Source: DATEPR01 sp036273855
Lineage (GTDB): Bacteria; Actinomycetota; Actinomycetes; Mycobacteriales; Pseudonocardiaceae
Assembly (NCBI GenBank): GCA_036273855.1
Contig: DASUGU010000095.1
Coordinates: 1-64,000, forward strand
DNA: 64,000 nucleotides
Reading direction: 5' to 3'
Part shown: positions 18,050-26,832 of the stretch, piece by piece
Position numbering within the stretch: position 1 is the first letter of the stretch
How the letters are laid out: each line of letters begins with the position of its first letter
Position numbers and translations under genes: made by a program
Notes under the pieces: model-generated
Told to the model about the DNA's origin: nothing
What the model saw: only the letters and a program-made list of their open reading frames with translations
Database searches by the model: none

Positions 18050-18153
18050 GGTTCCAGTGTCACGCACCCGGCCGTTTGTTCCGGCCAGTGACCCTCGTCC
18101 CAGCATGCGGATGGCGGTGGACCGTGCCCAGGGCGCATGGCACGCTGGGATTC

Positions 18154-18240
18154 ATGTCCGCGACCGAAGTACATCTCGTGGCTCGCCGCCACGTCGACTT
18201 CCGTCGCGTCTCCAGCGCGTTGTGCCAGCAGGGCTGCTGA
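18154..18240 (+). CDS. Leader peptide of the sulfur operon (cysteine-ending)
   Basis: A 28-codon frame, MSATEVHLVARRHVDFRRVSS..., ends ALCQQGC and stops at 18240. Such short ORFs with an RRHVDxRRVSSALC-like sequence precede sulfur-assimilation genes in actinobacteria. In mycobacteria, polycysteine leader ORFs are established cysteine-responsive attenuators. Here the two Cys codons are the fifth-last and the last, and the stop is 98 bases before the sulfite reductase start. Ribosome stalling at Cys codons when cysteine is scarce could open the downstream ribosome binding site. No ribosome binding site precedes the ATG, so it may be leaderless. Confidence 0.75.
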   Translation: MSATEVHLVARRHVDFRRVSSALCQQGC

Positions 18241-18285
18241 CCGTCGCTGCGCTTTTCTACCAGCCGGCGCCGGGCGCCTGCTAGG

Positions 18286-18338
18286 GGTCTCCTTCGACCG
18301 TTGCGGCCGTCCAGTGCCCTGATCTCCGGAGGCAGACC
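18286..18338 (+). promoter_or_regulatory. Candidate attenuator stem masking the sulfite reductase ribosome binding site
   Basis: GGTCTCC (18286-18292) can pair with GGCAGACC (18331-18338), leaving one bulged C. This covers the end of the GGAGG ribosome binding site (18328-18332) just before GTG 18339. CTCC at 18324-18327 could also mask GGAG locally. Further upstream, 18260-18280 contains GGCGCC words able to form a competing stem. The arrangement fits translational attenuation by the Cys leader, but the fold is only hand-drawn. Confidence 0.4.
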
Positions 18339-20048
18339 GTGCCGTCGACCGAGCCCACCGTGCCGTCCCGGGCGACCACCGCGGCCCCCCGGCGGGCACA
18401 CGTCCGGCGAGGTGAGGGCCAGTGGGCACTCGGCTACCGCGAGCCCCTCAACCCCAACGAACGGTCCAAGAAGGACGACGATCCGCTGAACGTGCGGGAC
18501 CGGATCGTCAACATCTACGCGCCCGGCGGCTTCGAGTCGATCGACCCGGCCGACCTGCGCGGCCGGTTCCGCTGGTACGGCCTGTACACGCAGCGCAGGC
18601 CGGGTATCGACGGTGGCCGGACCGCGGTGCTGGAGCCCGAAGAGCTGGACGACGAGTACTTCATGATGCGGGTGCGCATCGACGGCGGCGCCCTGACCAC
18701 CGAGCAGCTCACCGTGATCGGCGAGATCTCGCAGACCTACGCCAGGGACACCGCGGACATCACCGACCGCCAGAACATCCAGTACCACTGGATCCGCATC
18801 GAGGACGTGCCGACGGTCTGGGCGAAGCTGGAGGCGGCCGGCCTGACCACGATGGAGGCGTGCGGCGACAGCCCGAGGGTGATCCTGGGTTCGCCGGTGG
18901 CCGGGATCGCGGCCGACGAGGTCATCGACGGCAGTCCCGCGATCGCCGAAATCCACCGCCGTTATGTCGGTGACCGAGCTTTTTCCAATCTGCCAAGGAA
19001 ATTCAAGACCGCGGTGTCCGGGTTGCAGGACGTGACCCATGAGATCCACGACGTCGCGTTCGTCGGCGTGGTGCACCCGGAGCACGGGCCCGGGTTCGAC
19101 GTGTGGGTCGGTGGCGGGTTGTCCACCAATCCCATGATCGGCAAGCGGTTGGGCGCGTGGGTGCCGCTGGACGAGGTGCCCGACGTGTGGGCCGGTGTGG
19201 TCAGCGTGTTCCGCGACTACGGCTACCGGCGGCTGCGCCACCGCGCGCGCATCAAGTTCCTCGTCGCCGACTGGGGTCCGGAGCACTTCCGCGAGATCCT
19301 CGAGACGAAGTACCTGAACCGCAAGCTGATCGACGGCCCGGCACCCGAGGTGCCCGCGGCGCAGCGCGATCACATCGGCGTGTTCCCCCAACGGGACGGC
19401 AAGTTCTACGTCGGCGGCGCACCGATCGCCGGCCGCGTCTCCGGCAGCACGCTGGTGGCCGTGGCGAAGGCGGCCGAGCGTGCCGGCTCCAAACGGGTTC
19501 GCCTTACCCCGCAACAGAAACTGCTGGTGCTCGACGTCGCCGAGGCCGAGTTGCCCGGCCTGCGCACGGAACTGGCCGGGTTGGGGCTGCCCACCGAGCC
19601 GTCGGTGTGGCGGCGCGGCGTGATGGCCTGCACCGGCATCGAGTTCTGCAAGCTGGCCATCGTGGAGACGAAGGCACGGGCCGGCCGGCTGGTGGCGCAA
19701 CTGGAGGACCGGCTGGCCGATCTGCAGTCCGAGCTGGACCAGCCGATCAGCGTGCACGTCAACGGTTGCCCCAACTCGTGCGCCCGCATCCAGACCGCGG
19801 ACATCGGCCTGAAGGGCCAGATCGTGACCAACGCCGAGGGTCGGCAGGTCGAGGGATTCCAGGTGCACCTGGGCGGTGGCCTGGGCCTGGACGCCGGCTT
19901 CGGCCGGAAACTGCGCGGCCACAAGGTAACGGGCGAGGACCTGCCGGACTACGTCGAGCGAGTGGTGCGCAATTATGTGGCCGGACGTACGGACGGCGAG
20001 CGGTTCGCCCAGTGGGTGGCCAGGGCAGAGGATAAGGAACTCTCATAA
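18339..20048 (+). CDS. sirA: Assimilatory ferredoxin-sulfite reductase (SirA/NirA type)
   Basis: 569-residue siroheme/[4Fe-4S] reductase making sulfide from sulfite; nitrite/sulfite families are similar, and the neighbours decide for sulfite. Two ferredoxin-like half domains and two siroheme domains are recognisable (TADITDRQNIQYHWIR; PRKFKTAVSG). The cluster cysteines are in ACTGIEFCKL and NGCPNSCAR. GTG 18339 has GGAGG six bases upstream. First structural gene of the cys operon, behind the Cys leader peptide. Siroheme would come from the chelatase at the end of the same operon. Confidence 0.93.
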   Translation: MPSTEPTVPSRATTAAPRRAHVRRGEGQWALGYREPLNPNERSKKDDDPLNVRDRIVNIYAPGGFESIDPADLRGRFRWYGLYTQRRPGIDGGRTAVLEPEELDDEYFMMRVRIDGGALTTEQLTVIGEISQTYARDTADITDRQNIQYHWIRIEDVPTVWAKLEAAGLTTMEACGDSPRVILGSPVAGIAADEVIDGSPAIAEIHRRYVGDRAFSNLPRKFKTAVSGLQDVTHEIHDVAFVGVVHPEHGPGFDVWVGGGLSTNPMIGKRLGAWVPLDEVPDVWAGVVSVFRDYGYRRLRHRARIKFLVADWGPEHFREILETKYLNRKLIDGPAPEVPAAQRDHIGVFPQRDGKFYVGGAPIAGRVSGSTLVAVAKAAERAGSKRVRLTPQQKLLVLDVAEAELPGLRTELAGLGLPTEPSVWRRGVMACTGIEFCKLAIVETKARAGRLVAQLEDRLADLQSELDQPISVHVNGCPNSCARIQTADIGLKGQIVTNAEGRQVEGFQVHLGGGLGLDAGFGRKLRGHKVTGEDLPDYVERVVRNYVAGRTDGERFAQWVARAEDKELS

Positions 20049-20072
20049 TGCGCTGCCGGTTAAGGATTTCTC

Positions 20073-20231
20073 ATGAGTGAGCGGGCCGCGGTGGCATGCT
20101 GCCCCTACTGCGGCGAAGAGGATCTTCGCCCGCAGGAGGAGCCGCACGGTGCCTGGTTGTGCCTGTCCTGCCGGCGGGTGTTCAGCGTCAAGCTGGTCGG
20201 ATTGTCGTTCGAGGGAGTGGTGAGGTCGTGA
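20073..20231 (+). CDS. Small zinc-ribbon protein between sirA and cysH
   Basis: 52 residues with two CxxC knuckles, CPYCGEE (residues 10-16) and CLSCRR (30-35), followed by a hydrophobic/basic tail. It looks like a rubredoxin- or zinc-ribbon-type small protein. Its stop overlaps the cysH GTG in a GTGA, so it is coupled to cysH. Similar tiny Cys-rich genes sit at this place in other actinobacteria, but their role (electron carrier, iron-sulfur or zinc binding) is not known to me. It is short, but the four cysteines and the coupling support it. Confidence 0.75.
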   Translation: MSERAAVACCPYCGEEDLRPQEEPHGAWLCLSCRRVFSVKLVGLSFEGVVRS

Positions 20232-20920
20232 CGGTGACTCGGGACCTGAAGGCCGTCGTCGACGTGGCGGCGGCCGAACTGGCCGACGCGTCCGCCGACG
20301 AGATACTCGCGTGGACGGCCCGCACGTTCGGGGACAGATGGATCGTCGCGTCGAACATGCAGGACGCCGTGCTGGTGGACCTCGCCGTACGGGCCAAACC
20401 GGACATCGACGTGCTCTTCCTGGAAACGGGGTACCACTTCGCCGAGACCATCGGCACCCGGGACGCCGTGGCCACCGTGTACCCGGACATTCGGATCGTG
20501 AACGCCGAGGCCGAGCAGTCGGTGGCTGATCAGGAGGCCGAATTCGGGTTGCTGAACTTAACGGCACCGGACCGTTGCTGCCACCTCCGGAAGGTCGTCC
20601 CACTACGCCGTACCCTGGCCAACTACGATTGCTGGGTCACCGGGGTGCGCCGGGTGGACGCCCCGACCAGAGCGGACACGCCGATCGTCACGTGGGACGA
20701 CCGCAACGGGCTGGTGAAGGTGAATCCGATCGCCGCATGGTCCGACGAGCGGTTTCGTGCCTACGTCTCCGAGCACGGTGTGCTGGAGAACCCGCTGGTG
20801 GCGGAGGGGTACCTGTCCATCGGCTGTGCACCGTGCACGGCCAAGCCGCTGCCCGGCGCGGACCCGCGCAGTGGCCGGTGGGCGGGCCTGGCGAAGACCG
20901 AGTGCGGCCTGCATGGCTGA
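20228..20920 (+). CDS. cysH: Adenylyl-sulfate reductase (APS reductase)
   Basis: 230 residues, PP-loop fold. Reduces activated sulfate to sulfite using thioredoxin. The paired cysteines DRCCHLRK and CAPCT ligate the [4Fe-4S] cluster typical of APS-specific enzymes, and the C-terminal ECGLHG holds the catalytic cysteine. PAPS-specific enzymes lack the cluster cysteines, so APS is the likely substrate; this fits the lack of an APS kinase domain in CysN. GTG 20228 overlaps the zinc-ribbon gene stop. Codon 111 is a rare TTA. Confidence 0.93.
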   Translation: MTVTRDLKAVVDVAAAELADASADEILAWTARTFGDRWIVASNMQDAVLVDLAVRAKPDIDVLFLETGYHFAETIGTRDAVATVYPDIRIVNAEAEQSVADQEAEFGLLNLTAPDRCCHLRKVVPLRRTLANYDCWVTGVRRVDAPTRADTPIVTWDDRNGLVKVNPIAAWSDERFRAYVSEHGVLENPLVAEGYLSIGCAPCTAKPLPGADPRSGRWAGLAKTECGLHG

Positions 20921-20942
20921 GACAGTGTTGGAGCGACGATCC

Positions 20943-21881
20943 ATGACATCACCATCGGCGCTGGCGCCGAGCGTGGCAGCGGAGCCGGTAGGCACCGACA
21001 ACCTCGACGCGCTGGAGTCCGAGGCGGTGCACATCTTCCGTGAGGTCGCGGGCGAGTTCGACCGCCCGGTGATCCTGTTCTCCGGTGGCAAGGACTCGAC
21101 GCTGCTGGTGCACCTCGCGGTGAAGGCGTTCTGGCCGGCACCCGTCCCGTTCCCGTTGTTGCACGTGGACACCGGGCACAACTTCGACGAGGTGATCGAG
21201 TTCCGCGACCGGGTGGTCCAGCGGTACGGGTTACGGCTGGAGGTCGCGCACGTCCAGGAGTGGATCGACGACGGCCGGCTGACCGAGCGCCCGGACGGCA
21301 CCCGCAACCCGCTGCAGACCGTGCCGCTGCTGGACACGATCGGCCAGCACCGGTTCGACGCGGTGTTCGGCGGCGGCCGCCGGGACGAGGAGCGGGCCCG
21401 CGCCAAGGAGCGGATCTTCAGCTTGCGCAACAGCTTCGGGCAGTGGGATCCGCGCCGGCAGCGGCCGGAGCTGTGGAACCTGTACAACGGCAGGCACCGG
21501 CCGGGCGAGCACGTGCGGGTGTTCCCGCTGTCCAACTGGACCGAGCTGGACGTGTGGCGCTACATCGAACGCGAGCGGATCGAGCTACCGTCGATCTACT
21601 ACGCGCACCGCCGCACGGTGTTCCGCCGGGACGGCATGTGGCTGACCTCGGGTCCGTGGGGCGGCCCGAGGACCGGTGAGCACCCGCGCGAGATGACGGT
21701 GCGGTACCGGACGGTCGGTGACGGCTCGTGCACCGGCGCCGTGGAGTCGGACGCGGGGACCGTGGCGGACGTGATCGCCGAGGTGTCGGCGAGCCGGCTC
21801 ACCGAGCGCGGTGCCACCAGGGCAGACGACCGGCTGTCCGAGGCGGCCATGGAGGACCGCAAGCGGGAGGGATACTTCTGA
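20943..21881 (+). CDS. cysD: Sulfate adenylyltransferase subunit 2
   Basis: 312 residues. ATP pyrophosphatase (PP-loop) subunit: SGGKDSTLLVHL near residue 44, then HVDTGHNFDEVIEFRD, GGRRDEERARAKER and the C-terminal RFRTVGD-like RYRTVGDGSCTGAV. With CysN it makes APS from ATP and sulfate. ATG 20943 has GGAG nine bases upstream; ATG 20913, ten codons earlier in frame and overlapping the cysH stop by eight bases, is possible. Codon 97 is TTA. The stop overlaps the cysN start by one base. Confidence 0.94.
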   Translation: MTSPSALAPSVAAEPVGTDNLDALESEAVHIFREVAGEFDRPVILFSGGKDSTLLVHLAVKAFWPAPVPFPLLHVDTGHNFDEVIEFRDRVVQRYGLRLEVAHVQEWIDDGRLTERPDGTRNPLQTVPLLDTIGQHRFDAVFGGGRRDEERARAKERIFSLRNSFGQWDPRRQRPELWNLYNGRHRPGEHVRVFPLSNWTELDVWRYIERERIELPSIYYAHRRTVFRRDGMWLTSGPWGGPRTGEHPREMTVRYRTVGDGSCTGAVESDAGTVADVIAEVSASRLTERGATRADDRLSEAAMEDRKREGYF

Positions 21882-23221
21882 TGGAACCGAGTCCCGGGGA
21901 GGGTTCCGCACACACCGGGCTGCTACGCCTGGCCACCGCCGGCAGCGTGGACGACGGCAAGTCGACCCTGGTCGGTCGGCTGCTGTACGACACCAAGTCG
22001 GTGCTGGCCGACCAGCTCGACGCGGTGCACCGGGCGAGCGCGGACAAGGGCCTGACCACCCCCGATCTGTCACTGCTGGTGGACGGCCTGCGCTCGGAGC
22101 GGGAACAGGGCATCACCATCGACGTGGCCTACCGCTACTTCCAGACGCCCCGGCGGTCGTTCGTGCTGGCCGACACGCCGGGTCACGTGCAGTACACCCG
22201 CAACACCGTGACCGGCGCGTCCACCGCGCAACTGGCCGTGCTTCTGGTCGACGCACGCAAGGGCGTTGTCGAGCAGACCCGCAGGCATGCCGCCGTGCTG
22301 GCGCTGCTGGGCGTGCCCCGGCTGGTGCTGGCGGTCAACAAGATCGACCTGGTGGACTACGACGAGTCGACGTTCGCGCTGATCGCCAAGGAGTTCGTGG
22401 CGCACGCCGGCGCCCTGGGCTACGGGCTCAGCGACCTGCTGGCCATCCCGGTGTCCGCCCTGGTCGGTGACAACGTGGTGGAGCACTCGGCGCGCACCCC
22501 GTGGTACGTCGGCCCGACGCTGCTCGGGCACCTGGAGACCGTGCCGGTCGAGCCGGACCCGCACGACGCCCCGCTGCGCTTCCCGGTCCAGTACGTGATC
22601 CGCCCGCGTACCGACGAGTACCGCGACTACCGGGGCTACGCCGGCCAGATCGCGGCCGGCACGGTGTCGGTGGGCGACGACGTGGTGGTGCTGCCCGGCG
22701 GCCAGCGGTCGACCGTGGCCCGGATCGACACCATGGACGGCCCGCTGGAGCAGGCGGGCGCCGGGCGGTCGGTGACGCTGGTGCTGGCCGACGAGTTGGA
22801 CGTGACCCGGGGCGACCTGATCGCGGCCGCCGACGCGCCGCCGATTGTCACGGACGAATTGGACGCGACATTGTGCTGGTTGTCGGACAAACCCTTGCGG
22901 CCGGGCACGCGCGTTCTTGTCAAGCACGGCACCCGGACTGTCCAAGGAATGGTCACATCGATAGACTCTCGTTTCGATGAGCAAAAGCTGTCTACGGTTG
23001 ATGCACCAGGAACTCTGGCTTTGAACGAAATCGGCCGGGTGGGGTTGCGTACTTCGGAACCACTGCCCGCCGACGACTACACGGCCAGCCGGCACACCGG
23101 ATCGTTCCTGGTGATCGACCCAGCCGACGGTGGCACGCTCGCCGCCGGCCTGGTCGGTGCCCCGATGCCGGTCATGGACGGTGAGACATCCGCTCAGGGC
23201 CTGGTGTCGCCAGGTTCCTGA
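21881..23221 (+). CDS. cysN: Sulfate adenylyltransferase subunit 1 (GTPase)
   Basis: 446 residues, an EF-Tu-like GTPase that drives APS synthesis by CysD. G1 GSVDDGKST, G3 DTPGHVQYTRN and G4 NKID are intact, followed by two beta-barrel domains. There is no C-terminal APS kinase (CysC) extension, unlike M. tuberculosis CysNC, consistent with an APS-reductase route. ATG 21881 overlaps the cysD stop (TGATG). Codons between about 22845 and 23040 are noticeably richer in A/T third positions than the rest. Confidence 0.94.
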   Translation: MEPSPGEGSAHTGLLRLATAGSVDDGKSTLVGRLLYDTKSVLADQLDAVHRASADKGLTTPDLSLLVDGLRSEREQGITIDVAYRYFQTPRRSFVLADTPGHVQYTRNTVTGASTAQLAVLLVDARKGVVEQTRRHAAVLALLGVPRLVLAVNKIDLVDYDESTFALIAKEFVAHAGALGYGLSDLLAIPVSALVGDNVVEHSARTPWYVGPTLLGHLETVPVEPDPHDAPLRFPVQYVIRPRTDEYRDYRGYAGQIAAGTVSVGDDVVVLPGGQRSTVARIDTMDGPLEQAGAGRSVTLVLADELDVTRGDLIAAADAPPIVTDELDATLCWLSDKPLRPGTRVLVKHGTRTVQGMVTSIDSRFDEQKLSTVDAPGTLALNEIGRVGLRTSEPLPADDYTASRHTGSFLVIDPADGGTLAAGLVGAPMPVMDGETSAQGLVSPGS

Positions 23222-23250
23222 CGCTCACGACCCGAGAGGCCCACTCTCCG

Positions 23251-24336
23251 ATGACGATCTCGCAGCGCCGTTCGCTCGCCGCGGTCGGGATTCCGCTGGT
23301 AGCAGCGGTTCTGACGCTGTCCGCCTGCTCCCGGATCGGCGGCGACACGGCCGCCGCCCCGTCCGGCACGGCCGCGGCGTCGAGCAACGCCACCGCCCCT
23401 GAGCTGCGGTTGGGCTACTTCCCCAACGTGACCCACGCCGCGGCGCTGATCGGGGTGGACAAGGGGTACTTCACCAAGCATCTGGGCTCGACCAAGCTCA
23501 CCACGCAGACCTTCAACGCCGGTCCGGACGAGGTCAGCGCCCTGCTGGGCGGTTCGCTGGACGCGGCGTTCATCGGCTCCGGGCCGGCGATCAACGCGTT
23601 CAGCAAGTCCGACGGCGCCGCCGTGCGGCTGGTGGCCGGTGCGACATCCGGCGGCGCGCAGCTCGTCGTGAAGCCGAACATCACATCTCAGCAGAATTTG
23701 GTCGGCAAGACGATCGCGGACCCACAACTGGGTAACACTCAGGACGTGTCCCTGAAAACATATCTGTCCCGGAACAATTTGGCCGGCAAGGTAACCGTCA
23801 CTAATATGTCGAACTCCGAGGTATTAGGAGAGTTCCAGAAGAATGACGTGCAGGGCGGCTGGCTGCCCGAGCCGTATTCGTCGGAACTCGTGCTGACCGG
23901 TGGCGCGCACGTCCTCGTGGACGAGTCCAGCCTGTGGCCAGACGGGCAGTTCCCGACCACCGTGCTGATCGTGCGCACCCAGTTCCTGGAGCAGTACCCG
24001 GGCACCGTGCGGGCGCTGGTGCAGGGCGAGCTGGACGCGGTCAACTACGAACAGAGCGACCAGACCGGGGCCGAGACCGCGGTGAACGACCAGCTCAAGC
24101 AGCTCACCGGCAAGCCATTGCCGCAGCCGGTGCTGGACCGGGCGTTCAGCAAGATCAAGCTGACCGTCGACCCGCTGGCCTCGGACTTCCCGGAACTGGT
24201 GAAGGACCAGGTCATCGCGGGTATCTCGAAGACCGCACCCGGCCTGACCGGCTTCGCCGACCTGACCCAGCTGAACTCCGTGCTCACGGCGGCGGGGAAG
24301 CAGCCGATCAGCGCCGGCAGCCTCGGCGGCAACTGA
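23251..24336 (+). CDS. ssuA: ABC transporter substrate-binding lipoprotein (sulfonate/taurine type, SsuA-like)
   Basis: 361 residues. Signal peptide with lipobox LSAC (Cys at about residue 26), then an NMT1/SsuA-type binding fold: LRLGYFPNVTHAAALIGVDKGYF, IGSGPAINAF, GGAQLVVK, GGWLPEPYSSEL. It is anchored outside the membrane and delivers alkanesulfonate or taurine to SsuBC. Placement in the cys operon supports a sulfur substrate; nitrate or thiamine-precursor specificity cannot be excluded from sequence alone. Codon 192 is TTA, inside an AT-richer patch (about 23685-23835). Confidence 0.88.
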   Translation: MTISQRRSLAAVGIPLVAAVLTLSACSRIGGDTAAAPSGTAAASSNATAPELRLGYFPNVTHAAALIGVDKGYFTKHLGSTKLTTQTFNAGPDEVSALLGGSLDAAFIGSGPAINAFSKSDGAAVRLVAGATSGGAQLVVKPNITSQQNLVGKTIADPQLGNTQDVSLKTYLSRNNLAGKVTVTNMSNSEVLGEFQKNDVQGGWLPEPYSSELVLTGGAHVLVDESSLWPDGQFPTTVLIVRTQFLEQYPGTVRALVQGELDAVNYEQSDQTGAETAVNDQLKQLTGKPLPQPVLDRAFSKIKLTVDPLASDFPELVKDQVIAGISKTAPGLTGFADLTQLNSVLTAAGKQPISAGSLGGN

Positions 24337-24373
24337 GACCACCCACGGCGCACACCTGAGAGACGAGGACGAG

Positions 24374-25171
24374 ATGACCGCCACGCTGGCGCACTCCGCG
24401 GCGAAGCCCATCGTCGAACCGGCCGTTGCCCTGACCGGTGTGTACAAGTCGTTCGGCCGCGGCGCCCGGTCGGTGGCCGCCCTGGCCGGGGTCGACCTCG
24501 CGGTCGCGCCGGGCGAGTTCGTCTGCCTGCTCGGCGCGTCCGGCTGCGGCAAGACCACGCTGCTCAACCTGGTCGCCGGGCTGGACGAGGTGACCTCCGG
24601 TGAGGTCGTGCGCAACACGTCGCGGCCGGCCGTGATGTTCCAGGAGGCCGCGCTGATGCCGTGGCTGACCGCCACCCGCAACGTCGAGCTGGCCCTGCGG
24701 CTGGCCGGCGTGCGGCGCGTCGACCGCCGGCAGCGCACCGAGGAACTGCTGGACCTGGTCCGGCTGGGTGGCGTCGGCGACAAGCGCCCGCACGAGCTGT
24801 CCGGCGGCATGCGCCAGCGGGTCGCCCTGGCCAGGGCCCTGGCCTGCACGGCGACCGGCGACGACTCGGCCGAGCACTCGCTGATGCTGATGGACGAGCC
24901 GTTCTCCGCCCTGGACGCCATCACCAGGGACGTGCTCCAGGCGGAGCTGCTGCGGGTCTGGGAGGCCACCAGGACCGCCGTGCTGTTCGTGACCCACGAC
25001 GTGCGCGAGGCCGTGCGGCTGGGCCAGCGGGTCGTCCTGCTGTCGTCCCGGCCGGGCCGCGTGGTGCGCGAGTGGCAGGTCACCGACCGCACCCCGACCG
25101 GCGAGGCGGCGGTGGTGGACGAGATCAACGGGCGGCTCCGCGAGGTGATCAGTAGTCATGCCGCCGCCTGA
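24374..25171 (+). CDS. ssuB: ABC transporter ATPase (SsuB-like)
   Basis: 265 residues. Walker A GASGCGKTTLL, Q-loop VMFQEAALMPW, signature LSGGMRQRVALARAL, Walker B LMLMDEPFSALD and H-loop FVTHDVREA are complete. The MPWLT sequence after the Q-loop is typical of the nitrate/sulfonate/taurine subfamily. It energises uptake through the following permease, whose start lies 14 bases inside this gene. Confidence 0.93.
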   Translation: MTATLAHSAAKPIVEPAVALTGVYKSFGRGARSVAALAGVDLAVAPGEFVCLLGASGCGKTTLLNLVAGLDEVTSGEVVRNTSRPAVMFQEAALMPWLTATRNVELALRLAGVRRVDRRQRTEELLDLVRLGGVGDKRPHELSGGMRQRVALARALACTATGDDSAEHSLMLMDEPFSALDAITRDVLQAELLRVWEATRTAVLFVTHDVREAVRLGQRVVLLSSRPGRVVREWQVTDRTPTGEAAVVDEINGRLREVISSHAAA

Positions 25172-26081
25172 CGGCACCACCCGGACGACCGGCGACCCAT
25201 CCGGGGCGCCGGTCGCCGTCGCCGACTACGGCGCCGTCGGCGCCGGGCTGGACGCGCTGGAGCTGCCCTCCCAGGCCCGGTCGCCTGCCGACCGGGTACG
25301 CCGGATCGCGCGGGGCGTGCTGCCGCCGATCGTCGCGATCATCCTGCTCATCGCGATCTGGCAGGCGCTGTGGGCGGCCGCGTTCTGGCCGGAGTACCAG
25401 TTGCCCGCGCCCAAGGCGGTCGGCGCCGAGCTGTGGCGGGACATCACCAGCGGCGACGTGTTCGGCCAGCTGTGGGTGTCGGTGCACCGCGCGGTGTTCG
25501 GCTTCCTGATCGGCGTGGTGATCGCCACCCCGCTGGGCCTGCTGCTGGCGAAGGTGCGGATCGTGCGGGCCGCGATCGGGCCGCTGCTGTCCGGTCTGCA
25601 GAGCCTGCCGTCGGTGGCGTGGGTGCCGGCCGCGATCCTGTGGTTCGGGATCACGCCGGGCGCCATCTACTTCGTGGTGCTGCTGGGCTCGGTCCCGTCG
25701 ATCGCCAACGGGCTGGTGTCCGGTATCGACCAGATCCCGCCGATCCTGCCCAGGGTCGGCAAGGTGCTCGGTGCCGGCCGGTTCGCCGGTGCCCGGCACA
25801 TCCTGCTGCCGGCCGCGCTGCCCGGGTACATCGCCGGGCTCAAGCAGGGTTGGGCGTTCTCCTGGCGGTCACTGATGGCCGCCGAGCTGATCGCCAACTC
25901 GCCGCAGCTCGGCCAGGGCCTGGGCCAGTATCTGGAGAACGGCCGGTCGCTGTCGGACATGCCGACGGTGATGGCCGCGATCGTGCTCATCCTGTTCGTC
26001 GGCATCGGCATCGACGTGCTGGTGTTCCGGCCGCTGGAGCGTCGGGTCCTGCACGCCAGGGGCCTGACCGGGACGGCGTGA
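25158..26081 (+). CDS. ssuC: ABC transporter permease (SsuC-like)
   Basis: 307 residues. A 50-residue cytosolic head is followed by about six membrane segments (from residue 53). The binding-protein-dependent transport motif sits at GAGRFAGARHILLPAALPGYIAGLKQG (EAA loop, split here by description), followed by SLMAAELI. It forms the channel of the sulfonate/taurine importer with SsuA and SsuB. Its stop overlaps the chelatase ATG in TGATG. Confidence 0.92.
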   Translation: MPPPDGTTRTTGDPSGAPVAVADYGAVGAGLDALELPSQARSPADRVRRIARGVLPPIVAIILLIAIWQALWAAAFWPEYQLPAPKAVGAELWRDITSGDVFGQLWVSVHRAVFGFLIGVVIATPLGLLLAKVRIVRAAIGPLLSGLQSLPSVAWVPAAILWFGITPGAIYFVVLLGSVPSIANGLVSGIDQIPPILPRVGKVLGAGRFAGARHILLPAALPGYIAGLKQGWAFSWRSLMAAELIANSPQLGQGLGQYLENGRSLSDMPTVMAAIVLILFVGIGIDVLVFRPLERRVLHARGLTGTA

Positions 26082-26818
26082 TGGACGCTGCGACGCTGGT
26101 CGCCGTGGCGCACGGCAGCCGGGACCCCCGGTCCGCCGCCACCGTGCACGCACTGCTGGACAGGGTGCGGGCGACGGCGCCGGATCTCGACGTGCGGGCC
26201 GCGTTCCTGGACCTGTCCGCGCCCCGGCTGACCGACGTGCTGGCCGACGTGACCGACGCCGTCGTGGTGCCGCTGCTGCTGGGCAGCGCCTACCACGCCA
26301 CCGTGGACATCCCCGGCGCCGTGTCCGGGGCCATCGCCCGGCGCCCGTGGCTGACGATCAGGGTCGCCGACGTGCTCGGGCCGGACCCCCGGCTGGAGAC
26401 GGCCGCGTTCGGGCGGCTGCTGGACGCCGGTGCCGACCCGGACGACCCGGAACTGGGCGTGGTGCTGGCCGGTGCCGGCTCGTCCCACGCGCCGGCCAAC
26501 GCGGCCGTGCGGCGGGTGGCGCGGGGCTGGCTGCCACACACCCGGTGGGCGGGCGCCACGGCGGCGTTCGCGGCGGCCGCCGACCCGGACGTGCCGGCGG
26601 CGACGGCGGCGCTGCGGGCGACCGGTGCCCGGCGGATCGCGGTCGGGTCGTGGTTCCTGGCACCCGGCCTGCTCCCCGATCGGGTGGCGGCGCTGGCCAG
26701 GGACGTCGAGCGGGACGTGGTGGTCGCCGAGCCGCTCGGTGCCTGCGCCGAGCTGGCCGACGTGGTGCTCGGTCGGTATGCGAGCGCGCAAATCGGTACC
26801 GACCTGCTCGTCTCGTAG
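26081..26818 (+). CDS. Sirohydrochlorin chelatase (CbiX/SirB family)
   Basis: 245 residues with two CbiX-like half domains. The first begins VAVAHGSRDPRSA (metal-binding His) and contains VPLLLGSAYHATVD; the second starts LGVVLAGAGSS and ends VVAEPLGACAELADVVLGRY. It inserts Fe (siroheme) or Co (cobalamin) into sirohydrochlorin. The location as last gene of the sulfite-reductase operon favours the ferrochelatase role for siroheme. It matches M. tuberculosis Rv2393, which follows cysH. ATG 26081 is within TGATG of ssuC. Confidence 0.9.
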   Translation: MDAATLVAVAHGSRDPRSAATVHALLDRVRATAPDLDVRAAFLDLSAPRLTDVLADVTDAVVVPLLLGSAYHATVDIPGAVSGAIARRPWLTIRVADVLGPDPRLETAAFGRLLDAGADPDDPELGVVLAGAGSSHAPANAAVRRVARGWLPHTRWAGATAAFAAAADPDVPAATAALRATGARRIAVGSWFLAPGLLPDRVAALARDVERDVVVAEPLGACAELADVVLGRYASAQIGTDLLVS

Positions 26819-26832
26819 GCTAGAAAGATCGC

